Part shown: positions 51,888-63,831 of the stretch, piece after piece | Numbering within the stretch: the stretch's first letter is position 1 | Layout: every line of letters starts with the position of its first letter | Assembly: GCA_964007475.1 (NCBI GenBank) | Contig: OZ023273.1 | Location: 28,941,557 to 29,005,556, forward strand | DNA length: 64,000 nucleotides | From: Hybos culiciformis | Taxonomy: Eukaryota > Arthropoda > Insecta > Diptera > Hybotidae | Direction of reading: 5' to 3' | Translations under genes and position numbers: made by a program | The notes under the pieces: generated by a model | The model's input: only the letters and a program-made list of their open reading frames with translations | What the model was told of the DNA's origin: nothing | The model's database searches: none

Positions 51888-52014
51888 CCTGGACTAATAA
51901 ATCAACAATAGCTTCCGGTATATGTCTTTCATTCACAAGACATATATATTCAGCTGTGTCTGTTGCAATTGCCGGATTAAATTGCAAACTAAAATTTTCT
52001 AGTAAAAGTTGAAT
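51888..52014 (-). CDS. Ptp99A: Ptp99A exon b: C-terminal half of the Ig domain
   Basis: This 127-nt exon has a TTGCAG acceptor at its 5' side and a GTGAGT donor. It enters in phase 0 and leaves in phase 1. It reads IQLLLENFSLQFNPA, then the hallmark Ig motif DTAEYICLVN (the D-x-A-x-Y-x-C strand with the second cysteine), and ends AIVDLLVQ. It completes the Ig domain begun in the upstream exon, about 11.8 kb away. The NFS tripeptide is a glycosylation sequon. The CLVN plus VDLLVQD segment at the Ig/FN3 border is what I recall for fly Ptp99A. The following intron is only 691 bases, the shortest visible in the gene. Confidence 0.87.
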
Positions 52015-54861
52015 CTGCAAGAAAATAATATAGATTTATTTTTTTTTTGTTAATTTTCATTAAAACTAAACGTTAAAATCAAAAAGAAAAGAGATTATAT
52101 TAAAAATCACATGAAAAAAAAAAAAACATAGATTTATTTGGAAAAAGCTTAGAACAATTTTTTTTTGTGTTTTTCTTTTTTTTTCTGGTAATTTCAGTCG
52201 GTTGAAGAAAATTGGGTAATTTCATTAATTTTTATGTTTCCCAAATGCACCGAATGTAGTGAAAAGCATAAATTAAAAAATTAACTGCTCGATCTTCGTT
52301 AATGAGTGGTTAAAAGTTTTTTTTCTTTTCTTATGAAGCCAGAAATTTCGCCAGTGAGTTTTTAGTCATTTCAATAAAATTTTCCCGCTCTTTTCCATAA
52401 AATTACTTAGATTTATATTTTCTATAGTTCGAACTTCGTTTCGAAGAGTTAAAAAAGTCTAAACTTAAAGCGATATAGTCATAGATACTATAAGGATCCC
52501 AGCCAAAGTGATTTGACTAAATTTAAAAAAAAAATATTGAACTCATAATCAAAATTTCAAATGATTTTCCAAGTTAAATTATTACAAAAAAAATTTGATA
52601 TTTACTAACACGTACTATTGTAAAATATTTACTTTTATTTTGTGTACAACATATACAGTTCTTTAAATTACTAAATGCAAAACTATGTGGAAAATCTTAA
52701 GATTGCGCAGAAATTATCGTTAAAAAAAAGAAAATAAAGTTTCAAATAAAATTTTATTTAAAAAACAAAAAATAAATACTGCAAAATATTATGGAGATGA
52801 AAACTTTTTCCAAAGAAAAAGGAAAATGTTTAATTAGTATATATATATTTTTTTTTCGTTCTTCATCATTACGTATAGTATAGAAGTTTTTCATTTCGGA
52901 TTAGGTCTTATTTTTTGGGTGCTTTTAATATTAAAGAGACTTAAAAGTCTTAACGGGCAAAATGATATGAGAAGGCAGTGTAAGTTGATAATAAAAATAA
53001 TGCTTTTAAGAACTAATGACTAAAATACTTAAAATAAATTGTTAGGGTATATATATGTACTTAGAAGTGGAGAAATATACAAACGTACATTATATGTTTA
53101 TGTTTGTAAGTATGTACATACATACATTTTATATTTATTTTATATTAGATAGGAGAGTAAAAAATTTAAGGAAAAATAAAAGAAAATTCTTAAATATACA
53201 TATAGAAGAGAGTTAAATACTCGTACATGTAACTGAGTTGTACTTTTTTTCTTCATATGATGATGGTTATTTTAATGAGTTAAGGATGTATAACATAACA
53301 TACATTAAAATTATGTTATGTTACAGAACATAAGTAGATAATTTAATTATTTATTGCACAAATGTGCTGTGCATATTTATATTTTCATGAATTCAAATGT
53401 ATAAATATGTATGTGTATAGCATTCCATTATAGTAATGAAGGAAAATTCTCTGTATTTTTTTTATTTATTTTTTTTTAGAAAAACTTTAATTGTTAAAGA
53501 TTGATATCTAAATGTGAAGTTGAAAATTATCGTTTGTGTGACAATATTTATGACATTTAAAATTGAATTAAAAAAAATTAATATATAAAAAACAAAAATT
53601 AAATTAATCTTACGATAAAAGTTTTTGTTAAATTTGTATGTTAGATAGTTTTTCTATACTTATTATAGTCATTGAAGAATTTCAGAAAAAAGTTTAATTT
53701 ATAGATTTTATTGCATGAAATTAGCTTGTTATGGCGGCGCCGACAATTATCACTGTGACACAATAAAAGAACATTTATATTAAAAACACACCCTATGCAG
53801 CATATCAAGGTCTTGGATTATTATTTTAAGAATCACTAAAGTGTTGTTTAAATCAGATATTTCTGCCAATAATGAAATGAAGTTCCAACATTATTAGAAA
53901 TAGTTTCAAGCTTTCGAATTGTGGATATGACAAATCCGCATCCGATCCATATCAAATGAGTTCAGAATTTTTTGGATCATGAAAAAATGAGCGGGAATTA
54001 TTAATTTTCTTAACTCTCATCTCATTTCTTTTCGCAGAATGCACTCTAAGGAACTTGTTCTGAAATTTTCAAGTTTTCTTGTTAGCATTATGGAATAAAA
54101 ATTTTCATAATTAATTTCACTCGACTTCCTTTTGATTCATACATCTATAAATATTTTATCAGCTTAGCTAAATTTATATAATTTTTCAAGAACGAAAAAT
54201 AAAAAATCATTCATTGTCTCTTTTTGATAAATGATTTTAAATTTCTTTTTTTTTGCCTTTTCCTTTTTTTTTTATTAGATTTTTAAAATACATATTATAT
54301 TGAATATTTAATTTTTTAACTTGTGTAGCAATTTAAAAATAGGAAGTATAGAGCACTTAAAGTTATTGCATGAAAATGTTATGAGAAAAAAAAAACCAAT
54401 GTATGTAAATATTATAAAAAATTTAAAACTAAATTAGTTAAAAAAAAAATATGCTTATTTTCTAAGAGATTAAATTTTTTACCCGAAATAAAAAAGTTAA
54501 CTTTATTAAAATTTTTAGGCTTCGAAATAAAAATTGAATTTTTTGTTCGGCTAATTTTTTTTTTTTTAAATTTGAACTGACAAAAAATTTTTTTGGGACT
54601 ACATATTCTTAAAAATATTTTGGAGAAAAATTTCCAATTTTGAATTTTCGGAAAAAAAAATTAACTTGTCACTGTTTGGATTTTTTAAAAAAAATTTACA
54701 TTATAAGTAAAAAAAGTCTTCAAAAACAATATTTTATACATATAACATAAATATATGTAACGAATGATAGAAGAACAAAGATTTTTTATTTTTTTCTATT
54801 TTCATTTAATTTTTGTAAATTCATAATACCTATTTTATTAATTTAAAATTCTTCGAAAAGT

Positions 54862-55061
54862 NNNNNNNNNNNNNNNNNNNNNNNNNNNNNNNNNNNNNNN
54901 NNNNNNNNNNNNNNNNNNNNNNNNNNNNNNNNNNNNNNNNNNNNNNNNNNNNNNNNNNNNNNNNNNNNNNNNNNNNNNNNNNNNNNNNNNNNNNNNNNNN
55001 NNNNNNNNNNNNNNNNNNNNNNNNNNNNNNNNNNNNNNNNNNNNNNNNNNNNNNNNNNNNN
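54862..55061. other. Assembly gap (200 N)
   Basis: A run of exactly 200 unspecified bases, which looks like a fixed-size placeholder, so the true distance is unknown. Open frames that appear to cross it are meaningless. Confidence 1.
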
Positions 55062-55674
55062 GAGAAATGAAACAACGTATAATGAAAAGTATAGTTTCGA
55101 GTAATTTGAATTTAAAGATTTGAAAATTAAACAAAACGTATGAAAAAATATCAAGTAGCGTACAATTTTCATCTAAAAAACACATTTTAATCAACATTAA
55201 GAATATTGCAAAGTAGTTGTACTTATAAAATCGAGTACGTGGAATCGAAGGGTGCTATTGTCAAATAATGACGTATAAATGTCATATGTTGTTTTATTTC
55301 TGAGCAGACGATATATAATAATATAAATATATTTATTTCATATTCATATTCACGCTCATTTATATAAATTCGTATTGAAAATGGTATTTACACGTGAAAA
55401 TGTGTTATATAATTATGAACTATTTATATATAAAAGTTCAGTATATCTAAACATTTATGTATCCATAAGTTTGTTAAAGAAAGACACAGAATGTCCTTGG
55501 GAGCACATATGCTTAGTCACTTTGAAGTTATACAAATTTCTAAATTTATGTGTGTTGCTTAAGTACATGTGTAGAGTATATTTAGATAATATCAAAATTT
55601 CATAACTATTAGTTTGAACATTTATATGTACGCAAACATAATTATATGATAATTTAAAATTTAGTTATTATGTA

Positions 55675-55966
55675 TGTGGAATTGGGATAGTATATGTGTC
55701 CCAAAAAATAATTCTGTATACCTATTGTATCGTCGATTATATACTTACCTTTTTATACCTAGAAAAATTGAGAAGAATCATTCATTGTTTAATCGTCGAA
55801 GAGGTTGCAACGTTAATTTCTATTACAATTTTAATTAAGTTTTTTTTTAAATTAAATTCCTTTTTTTCTAAATCATAAAGCTAAATAAGAATAAATTAAA
55901 TAAAGAACTTTTTAAATTAGAATAAAAAACCCGTGCGTTTTAATTAAAAGGAAATTCCAGCCTACA
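55675..55966 (+). repeat. 5' LTR (292 bp)
   Basis: It starts TGTGGAATTGGGATAG and ends AATTCCAGCCTACA, with the short terminal inversion TGT...ACA. TATATA-type sequence lies near 55738-55745, and two AATAAA signals occur at 55890 and 55899. It appears identical to 58974-59265 when read side by side. Confidence 0.96.
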
Positions 55967-55972
55967 AATTTC

Positions 55973-55990
55973 TGGGGGCTCAACCGGGAT
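55973..55990 (+). promoter_or_regulatory. Primer-binding site, proline-tRNA-like
   Basis: TGGGGGCTCAACCGGGAT lies six bases after the 5' LTR. It matches 16 of 18 positions of the site complementary to the 3' end of tRNA-Pro (known from retroviruses that use that tRNA); the two differing bases are the central AA. Confidence 0.78.
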
Positions 55991-56180
55991 AAAAAAAGGA
56001 AAATATTTAAGAGATTTAACCGGGATAAAAAAGAAAATTATTTGAGAGATTTAACCGGGAAAATTTAGGAAAACATTTTAGAGATTTTGCCGGGATAAAC
56101 AAGGAAAAATTAAAGAGAGATTTTACCGGGATAAAGAAATTTTGAAAACATTTAAGAAATTTTACCGGGAAAAAATTGAA
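55980..56180 (+). repeat. Leader tandem repeat, six units of 35-39 bp built on ACCGGGATAAA
   Basis: CCGGGA recurs at 55984, 56020, 56055, 56090, 56126 and 56165, each preceded (after the first) by GAGATTTAA- or AGATTTT-like sequence and followed by an A-rich stretch. The first unit overlaps the 3' half of the primer-binding site. The array ends in poly-A before the open frame. Confidence 0.88.
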
Positions 56181-56568
56181 AAGAAATTAAAAAAAAAAAA
56201 AAAAAAAAAGGGAGGTAAAATTATAATTGTGAAAAAAAAAACTGGAAACGAAACTTTTTTTTTGTGTGCACCGTAACGGTAACAAACATCACCAGATTTT
56301 TTTTTGTGTGAAAAAGAATAAAAAAAAAAAAAAGGAAAAAAAAAAAAGGTATCGGGTTTTTTTTTGTTGCAACCTCAGATTGACAATTTTTAGAGCGCGT
56401 GATAATAATTTGAAAAAATAAAAGAAGTCGGTAAACTTTTTTTCGTAAAGTAGCTGGTTTTAAAAGTTTCTGATAAGTTCGGACGAGAAAGGAAACCACC
56501 TAGAAATTCGGAAAAAGTAGTGGCTGATTATTAAAGAAATTATTCGTGCTGAATTGAATCGTGGTGAA

Positions 56569-58989
56569 ATGGCTGAAGTAGCAGAGTTAAAGGAGTTGTA
56601 TGCCAAGGCGATGGAAGCAATTAAGGAATTGCAGGAAAAAACCAAGGCAGAAAATGATGACAAAGAATTCCAAGATTTAATGCTTAAGGTCGAGGAATTA
56701 GAGCTGAAGGGAAGAACAACCAAAGTTAAAGTGGAGGAAGACGCAAAGCTACTGTTAGAGGAAAACATCAGACTGAAAGTGTTACAGGACGAAGTGGCGA
56801 AATTAACTATACAAGAAGTGGAGCTAACAGATATAAAAGATAAGCTTCTAAGATTTGAAATGGCGACGACATCAGCAACAGCAGCGGCGGAACAAAAAAT
56901 TTCAATTTCAATGAGAGATATTGAAGAAATTTTTCCAAAATTTAGTGGAAGTAATGAGTTATCGGTGTCAAAATTTTTTGCGGAGTTTGAAGCAAATGCC
57001 TTGTTAGTAGGTTGGAATGAAATACAAAAATATTTTTTTTGTAAAAAATTATTAATTTCTCCGGCGAAAGAAGCAGTTGAACTGGCGCGGGTTAGTAATT
57101 TTGCAGAATTAAAAGTTTTTCTCAAAAGCGAATTTGCCAGAAATTATTCCACTTTAGAAATGCACAAATTGTTGATGAAGGAGAAAAAAAGACACACTGA
57201 AACAACATATGAATACGTGATCAGGATGCAGAAAATTGCTGAAAAGGGAGATGTGGAGCTTAAATCATTAATAGAGTGTATTGTAGATGGTATTCCAGAT
57301 GATAATGCAAGGAAGGCGTTTTTATATGAAGCAACCACATTAAAACAATTAAAAGATAAATTAGAAATTTATGAGAAAAAAGTTAAAATTAGTTCGAAAT
57401 CAAGATCAGAATATTCGAATGCAACGGTTAGTAATAGTGATGAAGAATCAAGTAAAAAAATAAATCAAAGTCGACAGAAGGTGAAATGTTACAAATGCAA
57501 TGAAATGGGTCACATTGCTAGAAATTGTTCGCAAAACACAGCAACAAATTCAACAGAAATGGCTTCACCTGTAAGAATCGCGTACGATACACCATATAAT
57601 GTAAGTATAGAATTATACAATACTAAATTCACAGCTTTGATTGATACTGGTAGTTCAGCAAGTTTTATTCGTGAAGATGTTTTTAGAATGCTAGAAAATC
57701 CACCTATATTGGAAAAAACTGGTAGAATTTTTGTAGGGTTCGGCGAAGTAAAATCAACATCAATTGGTCGTTTTACAACAGCGGTGAAAATAAACAACGA
57801 ATTATTTGATGTAGAATTTTATGTAATGCCTGCAAATAAATTAGGAATTCAAGCGATTTTAGGTTTTGATTTTTTAAAGAACATCGAGCTCAGAATAAAA
57901 CCATCAGGCGTCGAGTTAATCAAAGTATATGGTCCAAAAGATTCTGAAAATGTCGATACGGTTTTTCGAGTAAAATGTGCTAAGCAAAATGATTTTGAAG
58001 AAATTTGTTCAGAAATACCAATACATACTGAAGAAATTAAGCAAGTGTCCAGAATCGAAGAGTCGAGAATTCAAACGGGGATTGTGTTTTCTGATGATAT
58101 TCCAGTGGTAATGAAACCAATGAAAAATGAAGTAATGCATGATCGAGTCGACAAGGGGTTACAAGACGGAATAAGCCAACGAACGTATATGGACGATATT
58201 TTAGTTCCATCTAAAAACCAAGAAGAAAACATTGAAAAATTGAAAATAATATTTGATGTCGCAGCAAAATATGATTTAGAGCTCAATTGGTCAAAATGTA
58301 AGTTCTCTAAAACAAATATTAAATATTTCGGTTTCATTTTAGAAAATTCAAGCGTGAAACCATCAAAAAACAAAATAGTCGCCGATTGCGTAGCTGACGA
58401 TGTTGGTCAAAGAATTCGAGAAAATGAAAATAATGATGAGAAGTTATGTGCAAGTAAACAAATATTGTTAGCAAAAAGGGAATTTGAAGACTGCGGTAAA
58501 GAAAATGGTGTCCTGGTTAAAGTAGTGGATGGGAAAAACGTAACGGTCGTGCCAGATGGTATGCAGAAACGAATAAATTCAAGAATCCAAAATGTCAGGT
58601 TGAAAAAAGTACCAGAAGTGATTGCAAAAGATTTTTTTATGCCCAACTTAGAGAAAATGGTAAAAAAATGTATCAAATGCATTTTAAGAGCCAAAAAACG
58701 AGGTTTTTATAAGAAACGCAAAAGAGCGAATAAATATAGCGTTGGTGACAAGATAGCAATTAAGCAGACACAATTTGCGAGGGGTGCCAAATTGAAGAAA
58801 AGATACATAGGTCCATATGAGATTACAAAAGTAAATGGTAATGACAGGTATGAGATGATTCGATATGGGTATTATGATGGTGATGGTCCTATCAGAACTT
58901 CGTCTTCAGCAGACTTAATGAAGCCCTGGATGCCGGAAGATTCATCGGGGTCCGATGAAGAGTTGGATGGCCGTGTGGAATTGGGATAG
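56569..58989 (+). CDS. Fused gag-protease-partial pol open frame of the LTR element (806 aa)
   Basis: Residues 1 to about 110 are rich in E, K and L and probably coiled coil. A gag-like region follows, then a CCHC zinc knuckle (CYKCNEMGHIARNC, residues 307-320, which would bind RNA). A retropepsin-like protease follows, with the catalytic D359-T-G-S-S and the I-L-G-F-D motif at 430-434. A reverse transcriptase fragment carries the YMDD box at 540-543, but the palm before it and the rest after about residue 580 are lost. Next is part of the integrase zinc domain (FFMPNLEKMVKKC at 689-701, plus C704; its histidines are not evident). The integrase C-terminal module follows, with GPY at 748-750. 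The integrase catalytic core and RNase H are absent. I chose the ATG at 56569, since an upstream TTG at 56554 is in frame but not a likely start. The stop lies inside the 3' LTR. Confidence 0.9.
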   Translation: MAEVAELKELYAKAMEAIKELQEKTKAENDDKEFQDLMLKVEELELKGRTTKVKVEEDAKLLLEENIRLKVLQDEVAKLTIQEVELTDIKDKLLRFEMATTSATAAAEQKISISMRDIEEIFPKFSGSNELSVSKFFAEFEANALLVGWNEIQKYFFCKKLLISPAKEAVELARVSNFAELKVFLKSEFARNYSTLEMHKLLMKEKKRHTETTYEYVIRMQKIAEKGDVELKSLIECIVDGIPDDNARKAFLYEATTLKQLKDKLEIYEKKVKISSKSRSEYSNATVSNSDEESSKKINQSRQKVKCYKCNEMGHIARNCSQNTATNSTEMASPVRIAYDTPYNVSIELYNTKFTALIDTGSSASFIREDVFRMLENPPILEKTGRIFVGFGEVKSTSIGRFTTAVKINNELFDVEFYVMPANKLGIQAILGFDFLKNIELRIKPSGVELIKVYGPKDSENVDTVFRVKCAKQNDFEEICSEIPIHTEEIKQVSRIEESRIQTGIVFSDDIPVVMKPMKNEVMHDRVDKGLQDGISQRTYMDDILVPSKNQEENIEKLKIIFDVAAKYDLELNWSKCKFSKTNIKYFGFILENSSVKPSKNKIVADCVADDVGQRIRENENNDEKLCASKQILLAKREFEDCGKENGVLVKVVDGKNVTVVPDGMQKRINSRIQNVRLKKVPEVIAKDFFMPNLEKMVKKCIKCILRAKKRGFYKKRKRANKYSVGDKIAIKQTQFARGAKLKKRYIGPYEITKVNGNDRYEMIRYGYYDGDGPIRTSSSADLMKPWMPEDSSGSDEELDGRVELG

Positions 58990-59265
58990 TATATGTGTCC
59001 CAAAAAATAATTCTGTATACCTATTGTATCGTCGATTATATACTTACCTTTTTATACCTAGAAAAATTGAGAAGAATCATTCATTGTTTAATCGTCGAAG
59101 AGGTTGCAACGTTAATTTCTATTACAATTTTAATTAAGTTTTTTTTTAAATTAAATTCCTTTTTTTCTAAATCATAAAGCTAAATAAGAATAAATTAAAT
59201 AAAGAACTTTTTAAATTAGAATAAAAAACCCGTGCGTTTTAATTAAAAGGAAATTCCAGCCTACA
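58974..59265 (+). repeat. 3' LTR (292 bp)
   Basis: Same length and, as read, same sequence as the 5' LTR, followed by the TGTA duplication. The last five codons and the stop of the element's open frame fall inside it. No clean polypurine tract precedes it; the nearest purine-rich run is 58955-58970 and is interrupted by T's. Confidence 0.96.
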
Positions 59266-62200
59266 TGTATGTAGTTAAATATTAAAATTAAGTGAAAACA
59301 ATACGGCTGAACATTATTTTTATATAATAAGGGTTAAGATCAAATTTTGTCATTTGGCATGATAAGTAATTGATAGAAAATCTAACAGCAATATAATTTT
59401 ATTTTTTTAAATATTTTAAAATTGGATTACATTAAAAAACTATTATTTTGTTCACGATATATTAATAAATTGATAGATACTCAATTTATATCGCGTGATA
59501 GATCTTAGTAAAAACTCCTGAAATGTTTTGCAATAAGCTAACACAATGTTAATGTATATACCTATGAAATATATAAAATTCTAATTTATGGATGCGGAGC
59601 GGATACAAAAATAATTCGACAATTTGTAATCTTGCTTAATTGTGACTCTACAAAAAATTATAAATTCCAGTCTTGCACATTATTATAAAAAAAGGGAATT
59701 AAAATTAATTCTCTAATAAAAGGTTCTTGAATCATTACCCTATTTTTGAAAATAACTCTCCAGGGTTAATTACATATATGAAATTTCATGCACATATTAT
59801 CACCATTGGTAACTATTATTGATCAAAATAACGAATAATTTGAGGAAGAGCTTGCAACAAGAATATCTATTAAAAAAAAAATCTTATTTTGACTTCAAAA
59901 TGTATGTTGTTTAACATCATACATATAGTTTAAATGTTTTTCTTTTTTTATATGTATATGAAAGTTTTTAGTACTTTGATTAAAAATATTTCTTAGAAAA
60001 GTTTCTAATTAAAATTTGGTACAATGGAAATAGTTTTTAATTTATTAAAAACTATATATGAAGCTTATGTAAAATGAGTTATTTAATAAAAACTCTGTTT
60101 TCTATACCATTTTTCTATTGTGTACAATTCTTAATATAATAACTATTCAAGTTTTAAAAATTAAAACCACAATGAAATTATATTATTAAATATTATATAG
60201 TTTCGCATATATATTCGCATTGTACATATAAATTCGCATTGTACATAGTATCTGTACATAGTACGGAATAATATGATAAAATGCTAGTTCTTGTTTTAAT
60301 TCAGTTTGATAAAATTTGCTATTTCATTAGATTTAAATTTAAATAAATTGAATTTTCATAATATTTGTGTTATTAAAATGACAGTGGCATAAGAATATTA
60401 ATTAAAATACATATATCATTTTATAATAAATAGTGTTTTAACTTTTGCATATTTAAATTTATTGATTTTTGGTCATTTGGTATAGTTTATTTCTATATTT
60501 ATTTTTATCTCGATTAACGAAAACACTATAAACAACAAAAAGGCAGAATCAAACGCAGATTATAATATTTAATAATGTTTTAGTACTTGATATTTTTTTG
60601 ACATTTTTTTTTGAAAAGTTTTGAAAATAAAATACTATTTAAATTATAATTTAAAAGTTTGGGAATTATTTTTTCAAATAAAATTGTGGAAAATTATATG
60701 TGTTTATTTTTATTGAACCTAGTTCTATGTGTTTATTGAATACTAGTTATAAACCCCTGACCTTTATTAATTGAGTATGGTCACGGGGCTAGAAAAGCTC
60801 ACTTATTTAAAACAAAATGATCCAAAACTGAATTATATTTTACCGATTAGATTGGCTATGCGCAAAGCGTTAAATTTGATGAAGTTATGTTGTGTTTGAA
60901 ATTAGTTAGAATTAGAAGTATTAAAAACAAACAGACAGAGAATCAGAGATCGATTTCATTATATATTAGATATTTATATATTTACTTGGGTTACATTATT
61001 ATTTTATTATTTACGAAATGATTTGGGATAAACTGGAGTAGGTACTATTGTATATAGCTCCCATAAACAATATACATATGCAAAAAAAAAAAAAATGGAG
61101 CATAATTTAATATTTATAACTTATTTAGATTCTGAGACATTGTTTCCTTTATTTTCTTGATAAAAACATATATAATACATAAATGTACTTATGTATGTAC
61201 AAAAATCTATACATAATTTGTTTTTTTTTTTTTTTTAATTTTAAAAATAAATTTATGTATACGGTAGTATCATTAAGCTTACATTTAAGAAAATTCAAGA
61301 ATTGATAAAATTTGAGGATTTAATTAAAATAATTGGTTAAGAAACTTTAAAAATATATGTCAATTTGAAACTCTTATTCGTAGTAATTTATAATGTTAAA
61401 AAAGCCCTCGAGAAACAATTGTTTATATTCAAAGAACAAAAAATATTCAATAAATACGATTATACTTATACAACTTTAAAAATTATCTATAGATTATAAT
61501 ACATATACCTAATACAATAAATTTTATCGCAGTGGCACAAAACTATGTCATTCCAACTTTGGTTAATATACATGTACGTCAAATCTTTATATTGCAAATC
61601 ATAGAATTTTAACAAGGAAGTAAAGAACGCGAAACTAAAATTACTTATTTGATAGATACACACAAATATGATATTACCATGAAATAGGCAAGCAAGAAAT
61701 TTGAATAAGTACATAAAATGTATCACTTGAATATACAATTTAAAAGATATACCTATCTATTGTAGATTACGAAATCGAATATGATGTGTATCTGTATGAA
61801 ATTCGTGCAAATAAAATTCTTTGAAAATAAAACAATATTATGCTTGCTTTTATTAAGCAATATAGAATGAAGTTCACGTACATAAATGTTTATTATTTTT
61901 CAAAATTTTTATATATAAACTGAAAATTATTATTTCTGATAATTTCTCATGTGAACAGTTTCTGTTTTGCATAAATTGATTTTCCAGGACAGACACATAA
62001 ATGAATAAAATTTTATTTAAAATTAGTTTTTTCTCTATTAGGTTTTATTAAATTATGGTTTTCTATTTTATGTTATAAGTAAGGCTGCATTTAATTGCAT
62101 ATACATACAATAATACAGATTTATATACAGTATATTTTTATATAATATCAAAATTTCATGTACAAAGAAATTTTTTGTTAATCGAAGAAAAATTCATTCC

Positions 62201-63831
62201 CAATCTTATAAGTTCTAAAAGTATGAAAAATATAATAAAACCACTTGTATAATATATATATATATCATATATGTTTTATGAAAGTATCGCTATACCTGTA
62301 ATTATTAATTTTTAATTTAATTATATTCTTTACCAAAGAAACCTTGATATTATAGATCTAACGTAATTGGGATTGAGGAGAATCTGCGTTTTTTTGAGAA
62401 AAAAAAAATTCTTAATTCTCAAATTAGACTTTTTATTCAGACAGTAAACTAAAAATGTATAAGTATATGTATTATAAGCACCTATAAGTATAAGTTTAAG
62501 TATAAGTATTTGTATAAGTATTTTTATTTTTGTATGAAGTATAAAATATAATGGACCTAAAGTTAAATTAATAAATAAATAAATTAAATGTCTACAGAAA
62601 AATCGCATCGTATACTGATTGGCAATGAACAAGATTGGGTTCTTTATAGCATTAATAAATTCAAATATCAATCTCAATGGAGCGAAATACTAATTTATTT
62701 TGCTTTTTTAAAATAAAACAAATCACCTAAGATTTTTACTTATAAATTATGATGAATGTTTATATAACTTTTAACATTTTCCGGTTACTTAATGAGGTGA
62801 ATTATGTCCTTAACCCTAAAAATTTTCCAATTTTCTGTTTTTTTTTTTTTAATGTTATGTTATATTATGTTGAACATTTTTATGGGTTTTGTTCTTTTGA
62901 GGTAGGTACCTAATAAAAATAAGGCAAAAATTATTATTTAGATTTCAAGAGAATATTTTTATATCGAAATTTGAGTTTTTTTTTTTCATTTTATTTTTAA
63001 CCCAAATAATTTTTCTTTCTTTTCACCTCATATGCTATTTTGTATTATTTTTTTTTTTTGTTTATTTTATAAGGTTAGGTTTTTATGTACATATGTATAT
63101 AGTTATTTTTATACTCCTGATTTTTAAATTTCATTTCAGAAGATGTTTGTATTTTGTGTATAATGTTGTAGAAAATAATATTCGAAAAGCAAACATTATT
63201 AGGTTGATAAAAAAAAAAAATAAAAATAAAAATAATTAAAAAAAAATGTATAAGTATTAAATAAGTATGCTATAATATATGCTATTTAATTATGTATGCA
63301 GAAAATAATATGTAGTTTGTTTAAATTTTATATACAATTTTTTTAATGCTTTCTTTAATAATTTATAAAGGAAATTTTTTTTAATGATCTCTTGGTATAA
63401 ATAAATAATACCGATAATTCTGATAAAACTGAAATAAGTTGAATTAATTTATGACAATCACTCGTGTAAAATAAAAATAATTTTCCATATTTTAAAGTGT
63501 AGCTAAAAATAGTTTGTTGCCAACATTTTTAAAATGATTTGGAAAATTCGTACCACCCAATTTGTTATTGATTGAAAAAATCCATTCAGCAATCATCAAC
63601 ACTTTATTTTTCACGATACTTCTAATCTGGGTTTCATACTTTTTTAATCAAACAAATTTCTTGTAAATTTTCCAATAAATCCTTTTTCTGTGCACAGTAT
63701 TAATGTAAGTTAATGATAATTTGGCTCGATTTAACAAAATACGATAATGAAATGAAAAACTAAAATAATATAAAGAAAAAAAATCATAATGAAATGAAAA
63801 ACTAAATTATAACAGATTTACTACAACTTAC

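Larger units (their letters stand above)
55675..59265 (+). mobile_element. Non-autonomous Ty3/Gypsy-type LTR retrotransposon
   Basis: The 3591-bp element has two 292-bp LTRs (TG...CA), a 4-bp TGTA target duplication (55671-55674 and 59266-59269), a primer site, a repeat-rich leader and one long open frame. The order of the surviving pieces is gag, protease, reverse transcriptase, integrase. With the GPY motif, this places it in the Ty3/Gypsy group. Most of reverse transcriptase, RNase H and the integrase core are missing, so it must be mobilised in trans if at all. It lies antisense in a Ptp99A intron, the orientation that disturbs a host transcript least. The LTRs appear identical, so the insertion should be young. 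Confidence 0.93.
52015..63831 (-). other. Ptp99A intron between exons a and b (11.8 kb)
   Basis: This intron is bounded by GTAAGT and TTGCAG. It holds the assembly gap (54862-55061) and the antisense LTR element (55675-59265). 52020-54860, 55062-55670 and 59270-63830 are AT-rich non-coding sequence in which I recognise no gene or delimited element. Confidence 0.75.

Noticed and set aside
54830..55197. Three minus-strand open frames across the N run
   Set aside because: They exist only because unknown bases are not read as stops.
55696..55878. Sixty-codon open frame present identically at 55696 and 58995
   Set aside because: It is a by-product of the duplicated LTR. It was useful only as evidence that the LTRs agree.
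56460..58694. Several minus-strand open frames, the largest 221 codons at 56460-57125
   Set aside because: They are antisense shadows of the gag-pol frame, which has the recognisable motifs.
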